A stretch of 48,756 bases of DNA, taken from NCBI GenBank assembly GCA_027449605.1, contig DAIDLH010000029.1, positions 1 through 48,756 on the forward strand, given 5' to 3'. The notes under the pieces were generated by a model. The model saw only the letters and a list, made by a program, of their open reading frames with translations, was not told where the DNA came from and ran no database searches. Source of the DNA: Candidatus Muproteobacteria bacterium (GTDB taxonomy: Bacteria > Pseudomonadota > Gammaproteobacteria > Acidiferrobacterales > Sulfurifustaceae). Positions 8,662-19,682 of this stretch are shown here, piece by piece (within the stretch, counting starts at the first letter, position 1; every line of letters starts with the position of its first letter). A program made the position numbers and the translations under genes.

Positions 8662-9300
8662 ACAAGCAGGTGCAGATCGAAGAACTCGAATCGGCGCTGA
8701 TCGCGCGCGCCAAGGCGCTCGCCGACGAGCATCTCGCGAACGCCCGGCGCACGCGCGACCAGATCATCACCGACGCCAACGAGCGCCAGCGATTGCGCGA
8801 GGAACGCGAAATCCTCGCGGCCAAGGCCGCGGCCGAGCGCACCTTCCGTCAGCGTCAGCAGGCCGCCGAGATCAAGCAGCAGGAGGAAATCGACCGTTTG
8901 CGCTGGGACCTGGTGCAGGATGTGATGAGCCGGCTCACCGCGGAACTCGAACGGATCGGCAAGGACGAGAAGACCTATCTGCCGTTGTTGCGCCAGCTGC
9001 TGGCGCAGGCGGCCGGCGTGATCGAGGAGAAGGAACTCGTGGCCGAATTGAATGCGCGCGATCACGCGCGCCTGTCCGGGAGCTGGGAAGCCTTCTGCCG
9101 CGATGCCGGGGTGAAGCAGCGCATCGCGCTGGCGCCCGACCCGGTGGCCGGTCTCGGCGGCGTGCGAGTGCGGAATGCCAACGACACCATTCGCGTGGAT
9201 AATACGTTCGAGGGGCGCCTCGAGCGCTTGCGGGAGGCGCTGCATCAGGCGGTGATGGAACGTCTGTTCGCCTCCACCGCCGCCATCGGAGCAATCATCG

Positions 9301-9308
<8 letters not shown>
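8658..9308 (+). CDS. ntpE: V/A-type ATPase peripheral-stalk subunit E
   Basis: The 216-residue protein has a long charged helix (~residues 5-90) and a globular C-terminal domain (~100-216), the two-part structure of subunit E. The end contains the GGVRVRNANDTIRVDNTFEGRLE segment; family members share a GG-v-x3-g-x-i-x-vdNTl-x-RL motif. Subunit E bundles with H/G to hold the A3B3 head still. The ATG at 8658 overlaps the subunit F stop, and the 3' end overlaps the GTG of subunit A by 8 nt. The assignment is strong from motif and order. Confidence 0.88.
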
Positions 9309-11093
<1,785 letters not shown>

Positions 11094-11097
<4 letters not shown>

Positions 11098-12491
11098 AAG
11101 AGAAGGAATATAGAATGAGCTCGGCCGCGCGCGGCGGCCTGCTGTTTCTGCGCGGTGTGCCGGGCGTGGCGCTCGGCGACCGCGTGGTGGTGCGCGATCA
11201 CCGCGGGCGCAAGCGCAACGGTCAGGTGATCCGCACCTCGGACGAAACCGTGCTGGTGCAGGTATTCGAGGGTACCGACGATCTCGATCTGGAACGCACC
11301 TGGGTGCGGTTCCTCGAGGAGCCGTTCGAGATCCCGCTGTCGCGCGATCTGCTGGGACGCATATTCAACGGCATCGGCGCGCCGCGCGACGGACGCCCGC
11401 CGCTGGTGTCGAGCCTGAAGCGCAACGTCAACGGTTCGCCGATGAATCCGGCGGCGCGCGCCTACCCGCGCGAATTCATCCAGACCGGCGTGTCCACCAT
11501 CGACGGGCTCAATTCGCTGGTGCGCGGACAGAAGCTGCCGATCTTCTCCGGCTCGGGCCTGCCGCACAACCGGCTCGCGGCGCAGATCGTGCGCCAGGCG
11601 AAGCTCATCGGCGAGGAGGCCAAGTTCGCCGTCGTGTTCGCCGCCATGGGCGTGTCCTACGCCGACGCGCGTTTCTTCGAGGAGGATTTCGAGTCGAGCG
11701 GCGTGCTCGGCAACGTGGTGATGTTCATCAACCTGGCCGACGATCCGCCGATCGAGCGCCTGATCCTGCCGCGCACCGCGTTGACGGCGGCCGAATACAT
11801 GGCCTACGACCTGGATCTGCACGTGCTCGTCGTGATCACCGACATGACCAACTACGCCGAGGCGTTGCGCGAGGTGGCCACCGCCAAGGGCGACGTGCCG
11901 TCGCGCAAGGGCTACCCCGGCTACCTCTATTCCGACCTCGCCGAGATTTACGAGCGCGCCGGTCGCGTCAAGGACCGGCGCGGCTCGATCACCATGGTGC
12001 CGGTGCTGTCCATGCCGAGCGACGACATCACGCATCCGATTCCGGACCTGACCGGCTACATCACCGAAGGCCAGATCGTGCTGTCGCGCGAGCTGCACAT
12101 GCAGGGTGTGTACCCGCCGGTGAACGTGCCGCCTTCGCTGTCGCGGCTGATGAAGGACGGCATCGGCAAGGACGACACGCGCGAGGACCATCCGCGCGTG
12201 TCGAGCCAGCTGTACGCCGCCTACGCGCGGGCGCTCGAGGTGCGCAACCTGGCGTCCATCATCGGCGCCGAGGAGCTGGGCGAGACCGATCGCCAGTATC
12301 TCGAGTTCGCCAAGGCCTTCGAGGAACGCTTCGTCGGTCAGCACGAGGACGAGGACCGGTCGATCATCGAGACGCTCACCATCGCCTGGCAGCTGTTGTC
12401 GCTGCTGCCGCCCGAGGCGCTCACGCGCGTGCGCGAGGCCGATCTCGCCAAATATCACCACTACGAGAAGACGACGGCGAAGGTGGCGTGA
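11094..12491 (+). CDS. ntpB: V/A-type ATPase regulatory subunit B
   Basis: The 465-residue partner of subunit A lacks a Walker A lysine loop and instead has the non-catalytic SGSGLPHNRLAAQIVRQ segment, as expected for B. Other matches are the N-terminal KEYR, DMTNYAEALREV, RKGYPGYLYSDLAEIYERAG and GSITMVPVLSMPSDD. The ATG at 11094 overlaps the subunit A stop (ATGA). A second ATG at 11115 has a reasonable ribosome-binding site (AGAAGGA), but keeping KEYR near the N terminus fits the family better. B alternates with A around the catalytic head. Confidence 0.96.
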
Positions 12492-13111
12492 GAGACCGGC
12501 TCAAGATTCCGCCGACCAAAAGCGCGCTGCTCGGCCTGCGCCGCCAGGTGAAGTTTCTCGAGCAGGGACACGCCATGCTCGAACGCAAGCGCGAACTGCT
12601 GACGCGCCTGGTTTACGAACGCCTCGACCAGTACCGCAAGCTGCGCGCCGAGGTGCGCGACGGACTCAAGCAGGCCTACCGCTGGCTGGCGCTGGCGCAC
12701 ATGCGCATGGGCAGCCAGATGTTGCGCCAATCGGCGTTGGGATTGCGTCCCGCGATCCGGCTCAACATCCTGCCACGTTCGAGTATCGGCGTCGAATACC
12801 CCTCGGTCGAGGCAACACTATTGCCGTTGCAACCGGTGGGTCTGATGTGGACCGACGCCAGCTTCGACGAGGCGCGCGCCCGGCTCGCGCAGACGGCGGT
12901 GATGCTGGCGCGCCTGGGCGAGGCCGAGACGGCGCTGTGGCGTCTGCTCGACGAGCAGCGCAAGACCCAGAAACGCGTCAACGCGCTCAAGTACAACGTC
13001 ATACCGCGTTACCGCGCCACGATCCGTTTCATCCAGTCCGCGCTCGAGGAAGAGGAGCGCAATACTCTCTTCCAGATTAAGGTGTTGCGACAGTCGGGTC
13101 TGGGAAGCTGA
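12488..13111 (+). CDS. ntpD: V/A-type ATPase rotor-axle subunit D
   Basis: The 207-residue protein has the classic subunit D opening (PPTKSALLGLRRQVKFLEQGHAML) and a long helical C-terminal region with KRVNALKYNVIPRYRATIRFIQSALEEEER, the family's conserved RVNALE-iPr motif. It is the coiled-coil axle that turns inside the A3B3 head. It starts with GTG overlapping the subunit B stop by 4 nt. It closes the nine-gene operon; no classical terminator is visible directly after it. Confidence 0.95.
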   Translation: MRDRLKIPPTKSALLGLRRQVKFLEQGHAMLERKRELLTRLVYERLDQYRKLRAEVRDGLKQAYRWLALAHMRMGSQMLRQSALGLRPAIRLNILPRSSIGVEYPSVEATLLPLQPVGLMWTDASFDEARARLAQTAVMLARLGEAETALWRLLDEQRKTQKRVNALKYNVIPRYRATIRFIQSALEEEERNTLFQIKVLRQSGLGS

Positions 13112-13224
13112 TGTCGCGCCGGAAGCAGATTTTCGATTGTTGTCATTTACTCGTCCGGGCGCGGCGTCCGAAAATGAATGGGAAATTTTTTTCGAAGTGA
13201 AAGGGGGCGGATCATGTTACGCAA

Positions 13225-13356
13225 ATGCACCGCGCCGTCAGCGCGCTTCGCGCGCAGGAGGTCGCGGTGAAGAACGAGATGCACCCGGTGTTCGACGCCT
13301 ATGCGAGGATTCTCCGGCAGTGCGTCGCCTGCCTCGCGGCGTACCGGACGAGATAG
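13225..13356 (+). pseudogene. Possible degenerate remnant of a small c-type cytochrome gene
   Basis: A 43-codon frame ends in MHPVFDAYARILRQCVACLAAYRTR. Small soluble c-type cytochromes of the cytochrome c' style end in a helix with C-x2-C-H-x2-YR; here both cysteines and the YR match, but the heme-ligating histidine is leucine. No signal peptide is attached. A GTG at 13267 has AGGAGG 5 nt upstream, so a 29-residue peptide could still be translated. The most economical reading is a decayed fragment; chance similarity cannot be excluded for so short a frame. Confidence 0.3.
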
Positions 13357-13363
13357 CGACACG

Positions 13364-13885
13364 ATGATTATCCGTCCTTTGCGCAAGATCATGACGTTCT
13401 CCGCCGGCGGGAAATCCCGGTGGGCAACTGCATCGATCCTGCTGGCGTTGCTGTTGCCGTTGCTGGTCTCCTGTTCGTCCGAACGAGACACGCCCGAGAC
13501 GCAGGTGCGCGCCTTGCTCAAGCGCGGCGAAACGGCCGCCGCCAAAAAAGAAATTGGCGTTCTGCGGCAGATGATTTCCGATAAATACGCCGACAGCCAG
13601 GGCCAGGACAAGAAAGCCGTCGAGGCGATCCTGCGTTATTATTTCCTGCGCAACGAAACGATTTATCTGTTCACGCGCGTCCAGAGCATCGGTTTTCCCG
13701 AGCCGGCGCGCGCCGAGGCGGTGGTGCTGGTCGCGATGGCCGGGCAGCCCATGGCCGGCGCCGAGGACGTCGCGCGCCTGCGCGCCGACCTGCACCGTTT
13801 CGAGATCACGCTCGTCCGGGAAGACAGGGACTGGAAGGTCGTTCGCGCCGAGTGGCGGCGCGCCGAGCCGGGCGATTTCTTCTGA
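13364..13885 (+). CDS. Predicted lipoprotein of unknown function
   Basis: The 173-residue protein begins with a charged N region, a hydrophobic stretch (~22-35) and a lipobox LVSC with the acylated cysteine at C37. The mature part is mixed alpha/beta: charged helices (RALLKRGETAAAKKEIGVLRQMI), then RLRADLHRFEITLVREDRDWKVVRAEWRRAEPGDFF. That ending resembles small NTF2-like or DUF4878-type lipoproteins, in which a W-K-V strand closes the sheet; this comparison is tentative. A second ATG at 13391 would give a more usual signal-peptide length. It sits alone between the ATPase and group 3b hydrogenase operons, 58 nt before hydB. Confidence 0.75.
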   Translation: MIIRPLRKIMTFSAGGKSRWATASILLALLLPLLVSCSSERDTPETQVRALLKRGETAAAKKEIGVLRQMISDKYADSQGQDKKAVEAILRYYFLRNETIYLFTRVQSIGFPEPARAEAVVLVAMAGQPMAGAEDVARLRADLHRFEITLVREDRDWKVVRAEWRRAEPGDFF

Positions 13886-13943
13886 TGTCGCGGACGAAGT
13901 ATGATGTAATGCGTTAATCATCAAGGACTGGCGAGGGGCGGAC

Positions 13944-15050
13944 ATGGAGTCAGGATTTCTTCCGCGCACCAGGTTCCAGACGCTTCTGGATGCCTTGCAC
14001 CGGGCCGGTTACCGCTGCGTCGGTCCGCGGGTGCGGGACGGCGCCATCGTGTACGACACGCTGACACGCGCCGAGGAGCTGCCTCGGGGGATGCGGGACC
14101 GCCAGGCGCCGGGCCGTTATCGGCTGGAGCAAACCGGCAACCCGCGTTTTTTCAGCTGGGCCAACGGCCCGCAGGCGCTGAAGCCGTTCGTGTTCGCGCC
14201 GCAGGAACCGTTGTGGCGCAGCGAGCGAAACGCCTCGGGTGAAATCCGTTTTGCGGAAATTTCTCCGCCCGCCGAGCGGCTCGCGATCATCGGCGTGCGC
14301 GCCTGCGATCTCGCCGCGCTGCGGCTCCAGGACCGGCATTTTCAGGAAGGCGTCGTGGCCGATTCCCATTACGCCGCGCGGCGCCGGAACCTGATCCTGA
14401 TCGCGGTCCACTGCACGCATCCGGCCGACACCTGCTTCTGCGTCTCCACCGGCGACGGTCCGCGGGCGACGCAGGATTTCGATCTGGCGCTGAGCGAACT
14501 CGACGACGGTTATCTGGTGCAGGCTGGCAGCGAACCGGGCCGGGAGCTGGCCGCGCAACTGACGCTGACGCGCGCGACCGCGGCGCAACGCGAAGCGGCG
14601 GCGCGCGAAATCGAGGAGTCCGCCAAAAGCCAGACACGACGCCTGCCGTCGCGGCAGCTGCGCGACGCGCTGTTCGCCAATCTCGAGCATCCGCGTTGGA
14701 ACGACGTGGCCGAACGCTGCCTGTCGTGCGGCAATTGCACCGCGGTCTGTCCCACCTGTTTCTGTCACAGCGAGGCCGAGGAGCCAACGCTCGCCGGCGA
14801 TCACAGCCGGCATCTGCGCCTGTGGGATTCCTGTTTCACCCAGGGCCACAGCTACATTCACGGCCTCACGATCCGCGCCGACACGCGCACGCGTTACCGC
14901 CAGTGGCTGACGCACAAGCTCGGCAGCTGGCACGACCAGTACGGGCGCAGCGGCTGCGTCGGTTGCGGCCGCTGCATCGCCTGGTGCCCGGTCGGCATCG
15001 ATATCACCGAGGAAGCGGCCGCGATTTGCGGAGGCGGGACGCATGGCTGA
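13944..15050 (+). CDS. hydB: Group 3b hydrogenase (sulfhydrogenase-type) beta subunit, iron-sulfur
   Basis: The 368-residue protein has two [4Fe-4S] motifs: C259-x2-C262-x2-C265-x3-C269 and C338-x2-C341-x2-C344-x3-C348 followed by PVGID. Upstream are the [13 protein letters not shown] and [12 protein letters not shown] segments typical of the HydB/AsrA family, which carries electrons between the flavin subunit and the [NiFe] module. It starts at ATG 13944 after GAGGGGCG and overlaps hydG by 8 nt. No export signal is present, so the complex is cytoplasmic. Confidence 0.92.
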   Translation: MESGFLPRTRFQTLLDALHRAGYRCVGPRVRDGAIVYDTLTRAEELPRGMRDRQAPGRYRLEQTGNPRFFSWANGPQALKPFVFAPQEPLWRSERNASGEIRFAEISPPAERLAIIGVRACDLAALRLQDRHFQEGVVADSHYAARRRNLILIAVHCTHPADTCFCVSTGDGPRATQDFDLALSELDDGYLVQAGSEPGRELAAQLTLTRATAAQREAAAREIEESAKSQTRRLPSRQLRDALFANLEHPRWNDVAERCLSCGNCTAVCPTCFCHSEAEEPTLAGDHSRHLRLWDSCFTQGHSYIHGLTIRADTRTRYRQWLTHKLGSWHDQYGRSGCVGCGRCIAWCPVGIDITEEAAAICGGGTHG

Positions 15051-15876
15051 TCCCCATGTTCCGCACGAGGCCGAGGTTGTCGAGCGCATCCAGGAGTCGC
15101 CGACCATTTTCACGCTGCGGCTGCGCTTCACCGACCCGGCGCGGCATGCCGCGTTCCGCTTCGAGCCGGGGCAGTTCAACATGCTGTACCTCTACGGCGT
15201 CGGCGAGATACCGATTTCCATCGTCTCCGATCCGCGGGACGAACACCTGTTCGATCACACCATCCGGGTGGTCGGGCGGGTCACGAAAGGTTTCACGCAA
15301 CTGAAAGCCGGCGACCGGCTCGGCGTGCGCGGCCCGTACGGACGCGGCTGGCCGCTGCGCCGGGCGAAGGGACGCGACGTGATGGTGGTGACCGGCGGTC
15401 TCGGCTGCGCGCCGGTGGTGTCGGTGATCAATTACGTGATACGCCGCCGCGATGATTTCCGGCGCCTGGTGATCATGCAGGGCGTGAAGCATTCCGACGA
15501 CCTCATCTGGCGCAGCCAGTATTCGCTGTGGAGCCGGCAGCGCGACACCCAGGTGTTGGTGGCGGCGGACGCCGGCGCGGCCTTGTGGCCGTGGCACATC
15601 GGCCGCGTCACCGAACTGTTCGACCGGGTGCTGATCGACGCCGCCCGCGCCGTGGTCATGATGTGCGGCCCGGAGGGCATGATGCGGGTCGCGATCGACA
15701 ACCTGCTGCACAAGGGTGTGCCCGAGGACGGCATTTATCTCAGCATGGAACGCAGCATGCAATGCGCCGTCGGGCTGTGCGGCCACTGCCAGTACGGCGG
15801 CAAGTTCGCCTGCAAGGACGGTCCGGTGTTCGCTTATCCGGAAGTGAAACCGCTTTTCGGCATCCGGGGATTCTGA
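15043..15876 (+). CDS. hydG: Group 3b hydrogenase gamma subunit, FAD/NAD(P)-binding
   Basis: The 277-residue ferredoxin-NADP reductase-like protein has an FAD-binding N-terminal barrel ([21 protein letters not shown]), a nucleotide-binding domain ([26 protein letters not shown]) and a C-terminal [2Fe-2S] site at C241, C246, C249 and C257 (C-x4-C-x2-C-x7-C, followed by KDGP). It is the diaphorase part that exchanges electrons with NADP(H) or NAD(H); the sequence does not settle which. It overlaps hydB by 8 nt and hydD by one base. The C-terminal cluster arrangement is the same as in PyrK/AsrB-type subunits. Confidence 0.92.
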   Translation: MADPHVPHEAEVVERIQESPTIFTLRLRFTDPARHAAFRFEPGQFNMLYLYGVGEIPISIVSDPRDEHLFDHTIRVVGRVTKGFTQLKAGDRLGVRGPYGRGWPLRRAKGRDVMVVTGGLGCAPVVSVINYVIRRRDDFRRLVIMQGVKHSDDLIWRSQYSLWSRQRDTQVLVAADAGAALWPWHIGRVTELFDRVLIDAARAVVMMCGPEGMMRVAIDNLLHKGVPEDGIYLSMERSMQCAVGLCGHCQYGGKFACKDGPVFAYPEVKPLFGIRGF

Positions 15877-16664
15877 TGAACAACGCCAGGCCACGGATCG
15901 CGGTGCACAAGTTCGCTTCCTGCGACGGCTGCCAGCTCGCGTTCCTGAACCTGGGCGAGGATCTGCTGGCGCTGGCGCAGGCGGTGGAGATCGTGCACTT
16001 CGCCGAGGCCGGGCCGGTGGATCCGGACGCGGCGGTGGACATCGCCTTCATCGAGGGCAGCATTTCCACGCCCGAGGACGCCGAGCGCGTCCGGCGCGTG
16101 CGCGCCAACAGCCGCTACCTGGTCACGGTCGGCGCCTGCGCCACCTCGGGCGGATTGCAGGCGCTGCGCAATTTCGCCGATGCCAGGGAATGGCTGGCCG
16201 CCATCTACGCCAAACCGGAATACATCCAGAGCCTCGCGACCTCGACGCCGATTTCGTCGCACGTGAAGGTCGATCTCGAACTGTGGGGTTGTCCGGTGAG
16301 CGGGCGCCAGCTGCTTGCCGCGACGCGCTCGCTGCTGTTCGCGGTTCCGCCGTGGTACGAGAAGGACAAGGTCTGTCTCGAGTGCAAACGGCATCAAAAC
16401 GTGTGCGTGATGGTGGCGAAAGGCGCGCCGTGCCTGGGTCCGGTGACGCGCGCCGGTTGCGGGGCTTTGTGCCCGGCCTTCAGACGCGATTGCTACGCCT
16501 GTTACGGTCCGGCCGAGAATCCGAACGCGGAATCCCTGGCGCGCCGCTTCGAAGGGCTGGGTCTCATGCCCGAGGCGGTGGCGCGGCGCTTCCTGTTCAT
16601 CAACGGCGCCGCGCCCGCGTTCGCCGAGGCCGGCCTGAAGCGGCGCGGAAAACCCCATGACTGA
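15876..16664 (+). CDS. hydD: Group 3b [NiFe]-hydrogenase small (delta) subunit
   Basis: The 262-residue protein has the proximal cluster motif C16-x2-C19 (SCDGCQLAFLNL), VGACATSGG, ELWGCPVSG and the later cysteine series (CLECKRHQNVC, GPCLGPVTRAGCGALCPA and CYACYGP) that bind further [4Fe-4S] clusters. There is no Tat signal, so this is a cytoplasmic group 3 enzyme, unlike the exported group 1e enzyme at the start of the window. The start shares its first base with the hydG stop, and the end overlaps hydA by 8 nt. Confidence 0.93.
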   Translation: MNNARPRIAVHKFASCDGCQLAFLNLGEDLLALAQAVEIVHFAEAGPVDPDAAVDIAFIEGSISTPEDAERVRRVRANSRYLVTVGACATSGGLQALRNFADAREWLAAIYAKPEYIQSLATSTPISSHVKVDLELWGCPVSGRQLLAATRSLLFAVPPWYEKDKVCLECKRHQNVCVMVAKGAPCLGPVTRAGCGALCPAFRRDCYACYGPAENPNAESLARRFEGLGLMPEAVARRFLFINGAAPAFAEAGLKRRGKPHD

Positions 16665-17964
16665 AAAGCGTGAAATTCCGATCCACGTGCCGGTGCTGGC
16701 GCGCGTCGAGGGCGAAGGCACGCTGGAGCTGCGCGTGCGCGACGGAACCATCGAGGAACTGCGGCTGCGCATTTTCGAGCCGCCGCGGATGTTCGAAAAG
16801 CTGCTGGAAGGACGCGACTATGCCGAGGTGCCCGACATGGTGGCGCGCATCTGCGGCATCTGCCCGGTGGCGTACCAGATGAGCGCGGTGCACGCCATCG
16901 AAAGCCTGTTCGGCGCGCAGCCCGGCCCGTGGGTGCGCGACATGCGCCGGCTGTTCTATTGCGGCGAGTGGATCCAGAGCCACAGCCTGCACATACACAT
17001 GCTGGCGGCGCCCGATTTTCTCGGCAGCGCGAGCATCGTCGAGATGGCGCGCGGGCACGCGGCCGAGGTGCGGCGCGGCCTGAAACTACAGGCGCTCGGC
17101 AACGACATCATCCGGCTGCTGGGCGCGCGCTCGGTTCATCCCGTCGGCGCGCGCGTCGGCGGGTTTCACCGCGCGCCGGCACGGGCGCAGGCCGACGCCC
17201 TGCGGGAAAAACTCGCGGCGGCGTTGCCGGAGGCCGAGGCGCTGGTGCGCTGGACCGCGGCGCTCGATCTGCCCGCGGACGAACAGGATTTCACCGCCGT
17301 GTCGTTGCGTCATCCGCGCGAGTATCCGATGAACGAGGGGCGGCTGGTGTCCAGCCGCGGGCTGGATATCGCCGTGAGCGAGTTCGAGTCGCGTTTCGTC
17401 GAGCACCAGGAAGCGCATTCCACGGCGTTGCATAGCCTGCTCGACGGCCAGCCCTATCTGGTCGGACCGCTGGCGCGGCTCAATCTCAATTTCGATCGCC
17501 TGCCGTCGCCCGTGCGTACGCTGGCGGACAGTCTCGACGTCAAGTTTCCCAGCCGCAACATGTATCACAGCATCGTGGCGCGCGCGCTCGAAATCGTCGT
17601 AGCCATGCGCGAGGCAATTCGCATTCTGGAAGCGTATGAAGAACCCGTGTCCGCTTATGTCGGTGTATCGCCGCGCGCCGGCGCCGGTTACGGTTGCACC
17701 GAGGCGCCGCGCGGGATTCTGTGGCAGCGTTATGACATTGACGCGACCGGAAAAATCGCCGCGGCACGCATCGTTCCGCCGACGAGCCAGAATCAGGCGC
17801 GCATGGAAGCCGACCTGCGGTCGTCGCTGCAATCGCTGGGCACGCAACAGGGCGAGGCGGCGTTGCGCCGGCGCGGCGAGCGGGTGATCCGCAATTACGA
17901 TCCCTGCATTTCCTGCGCCACGCATTTTCTCGATCTGCGCGTGCGCGAGCTGAAGCATGGCTGA
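16657..17964 (+). CDS. hydA: Group 3b [NiFe]-hydrogenase large (alpha, catalytic) subunit
   Basis: The 435-residue protein has the two [NiFe] ligand motifs: RICGIC (C66, C69) and DPCISCATH (C417, C420, H423). A short 12-residue tail after H423 should be cleaved during maturation. Its length and its partners HydB/G/D identify the group 3b bidirectional NAD(P)-linked type, described as H2-evolving or H2-oxidising and, in some archaea, as sulfur-reducing. It overlaps the downstream maturation protease by 8 nt. Confidence 0.95.
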   Translation: MTEKREIPIHVPVLARVEGEGTLELRVRDGTIEELRLRIFEPPRMFEKLLEGRDYAEVPDMVARICGICPVAYQMSAVHAIESLFGAQPGPWVRDMRRLFYCGEWIQSHSLHIHMLAAPDFLGSASIVEMARGHAAEVRRGLKLQALGNDIIRLLGARSVHPVGARVGGFHRAPARAQADALREKLAAALPEAEALVRWTAALDLPADEQDFTAVSLRHPREYPMNEGRLVSSRGLDIAVSEFESRFVEHQEAHSTALHSLLDGQPYLVGPLARLNLNFDRLPSPVRTLADSLDVKFPSRNMYHSIVARALEIVVAMREAIRILEAYEEPVSAYVGVSPRAGAGYGCTEAPRGILWQRYDIDATGKIAAARIVPPTSQNQARMEADLRSSLQSLGTQQGEAALRRRGERVIRNYDPCISCATHFLDLRVRELKHG

Positions 17965-18457
17965 CCGGCTGCACATCATCGGCGTCGGCTCGCCGTACGG
18001 CGACGATCGTCTGGGATGGGTCGCGGCGGAGCGGTTGCGGGATTGCTTGCGCCTGAACGCGGAGCCGGGACGGATCGCAATCTCGATCCTGGACCGGCCC
18101 GGCGCCATGTTGCTGACGCAGTGGAATGAGACGGACGAGGTGATCGTGATTGATGCGATGCGTTCCGGCGCCGCGCCGGGGACGTGGCGGCGGCTTGCTG
18201 TCGAAGATCTGGCGTCTTCACATCCGGCCACGTCGCACGGTTTCGGCGTGGCCGGCGCCCTGGAACTCGCGCGCGAACTCGGGAATCTTCCGCGCCGGTT
18301 GTGCGTATATGTAATGGAGATCGATGCCTCCTGGTCCGGGTCTGGCCTGAGCCCGGCCGTGACTGATGCCATGTCGGTGTTGGTGCATGAAGTCGAGGCG
18401 GAAATCGCCCGGCGGTTCATCCTTTCACCGTTGACCCGCATGACCGGAACCGCCTGA
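17957..18457 (+). CDS. Hydrogenase maturation endopeptidase (HyaD/HybD/HycI family)
   Basis: The 166-residue protein opens with the family motif GVGSPYGDDRLG. The nickel-sensing residues of the HybD type have clear counterparts: D16 (E16 in HybD), D66 in VIVIDAMRS and H94 in ATSHGFG. The enzyme removes the C-terminal tail of the large subunit once nickel is in place. Translational overlap with hydA makes HydA the most likely substrate. Whether it also processes HynL at the start of the window is unknown; such proteases are usually specific. Confidence 0.9.
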   Translation: MADRLHIIGVGSPYGDDRLGWVAAERLRDCLRLNAEPGRIAISILDRPGAMLLTQWNETDEVIVIDAMRSGAAPGTWRRLAVEDLASSHPATSHGFGVAGALELARELGNLPRRLCVYVMEIDASWSGSGLSPAVTDAMSVLVHEVEAEIARRFILSPLTRMTGTA

Positions 18458-18615
18458 ACCGGCCTTTTCTTGCCGGAAATTCTCCGCTATCGGGATCGTT
18501 TTCCGCGGTGACATTCCGCGCTCTGACATCAGTCCGGTTTAGCCCGGAAAACCATTCCAGATCAGTTAAATAGACCTGCCTTGCCGTACCTTGTCAGCGC
18601 CGAAATCCCGCGAAA

Positions 18616-18631
18616 TGGCATGAATGCTGCA
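18616..18631 (+). promoter_or_regulatory. Sigma-54 (-24/-12) promoter candidate
   Basis: TGGCATGAATGCTGCA matches the consensus TGGCACGNNNNTTGCW at 10 of 12 fixed positions with exact spacing: GG at -24 and GC at -12 are both intact. Transcription would start near 18643, about 90 nt before the lipoprotein start at 18732, leaving a moderate leader. No enhancer-binding activator gene is seen beside it. Confidence 0.55.
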
Positions 18632-18731
18632 ATACATCAAATGTGAGCCGGGGGGTCGCTCCGGCCGTTCAGCAGCAAAACCAATGGGGATTTTGACGAA
18701 TTTCAGGCTGGTATCGTTTACGCGACTGCCC

Positions 18732-19682
18732 ATGCATTCACGCGAGCGGCGTAATGCGCTGTTTCTTTCCGGAGCCGTATGGCGGCGATCCGCATGCCTG
18801 TTGCTCTTGTGCGGTGCGCTGACGGGTTGTTTCGCCACGTCGCCCGCGTCGGCGCCGGGGATGGTCGTGCTGCTGAGCGACGGTTCGCCGGCGTTTGCCG
18901 GCGTGCAACGCGAGCTGCGGAAAAAATATCCGCTGCCGATGGAAACCTATACGCTGGGCAGCGAGACCGGTTACTCCGCGGCGCAGAAAAAAATTCAATC
19001 GGCCCCCGAACCCGTGGTCGTGGCGATCGGCCTGCCCGCGGCGCGCGTGGCGCGCGGACTCACGGACAAGAAAGTGATTTTCTGCCAGGTGTTCAACTAC
19101 GAAGACGAGGACTTGGTGACGCCGTGGATGAAGGGCGTGGCGGCGACCCCGCCGGTGCGCGAACAGTTCCGCGTCTGGAAGACGCTGTACCCGAAGCTGT
19201 CCCGGGTCGGCGTCATCACCGGAAAGAACCTGCACGGCCTGATGAAGGAGGCGCAGGCCGCCGCCGCCGAATACAGGATCAGGCTGGAGCACGTCGAGGC
19301 GAGATCGGACAAGGAAACGATTTACGCCTACAAGCAACTCGCGCCGAAAATAGACGGGCTGTGGCTGGCGCCGGACAATCGCGTGCTGAGCCGCGATGCG
19401 ATCCGCGACATTCTCGCGTACAGCATCAAGGAAGGAAAACAGGTGACGGTGTTCGGGCGCGATCTGCTCGGCCTGGGCGGATTGATCAGCGCCGAGACCG
19501 GTTACGCGGATATCGCCGACCAGGTGCTGGCGCGCGTCAGGCAGGCGCAGCGGGCGTCGGGCGTGCCGGGCGATCCGGTCGTTCCGCTGACCCGCGCGGT
19601 CATCAGCATCAACACGGTCATGGCGAAACGGCTCGGCATCGCGATTCCCCGCGGTTTGGCAGGACTGACCCATGCTCCGTGA
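18732..19682 (+). CDS. ABC-type substrate-binding lipoprotein (PF04392-like)
   Basis: The 316-residue protein has a signal peptide with lipobox LTGC (acylated C33). The mature part has a two-lobed periplasmic-binding fold resembling the ABC_sub_bind family: VVLLSDGSPAFAGVQRELRK, VVVAIGLPAARVARG, SRVGVITG, DGLWLAPDNRVLS and ending in NTVMAKRLGIAIP. I start at ATG 18732 because an in-frame ATG at 18624 would place 36 mostly polar residues before the signal peptide and overlap the promoter. No ABC permease or ATPase lies nearby. Instead it overlaps a membrane GGDEF-EAL gene by 11 nt, so it may be a ligand-sensing partner of that protein rather than a transporter part. Confidence 0.8.
   Translation: MHSRERRNALFLSGAVWRRSACLLLLCGALTGCFATSPASAPGMVVLLSDGSPAFAGVQRELRKKYPLPMETYTLGSETGYSAAQKKIQSAPEPVVVAIGLPAARVARGLTDKKVIFCQVFNYEDEDLVTPWMKGVAATPPVREQFRVWKTLYPKLSRVGVITGKNLHGLMKEAQAAAAEYRIRLEHVEARSDKETIYAYKQLAPKIDGLWLAPDNRVLSRDAIRDILAYSIKEGKQVTVFGRDLLGLGGLISAETGYADIADQVLARVRQAQRASGVPGDPVVPLTRAVISINTVMAKRLGIAIPRGLAGLTHAP

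Noticed and set aside
13944-15876. Reading hydB-hydG as anaerobic sulfite reductase AsrAB
   Set aside because: The families are related, but the immediately overlapping hydD-hydA with [NiFe] motifs and a maturation protease identify a group 3b hydrogenase; no AsrC is present.
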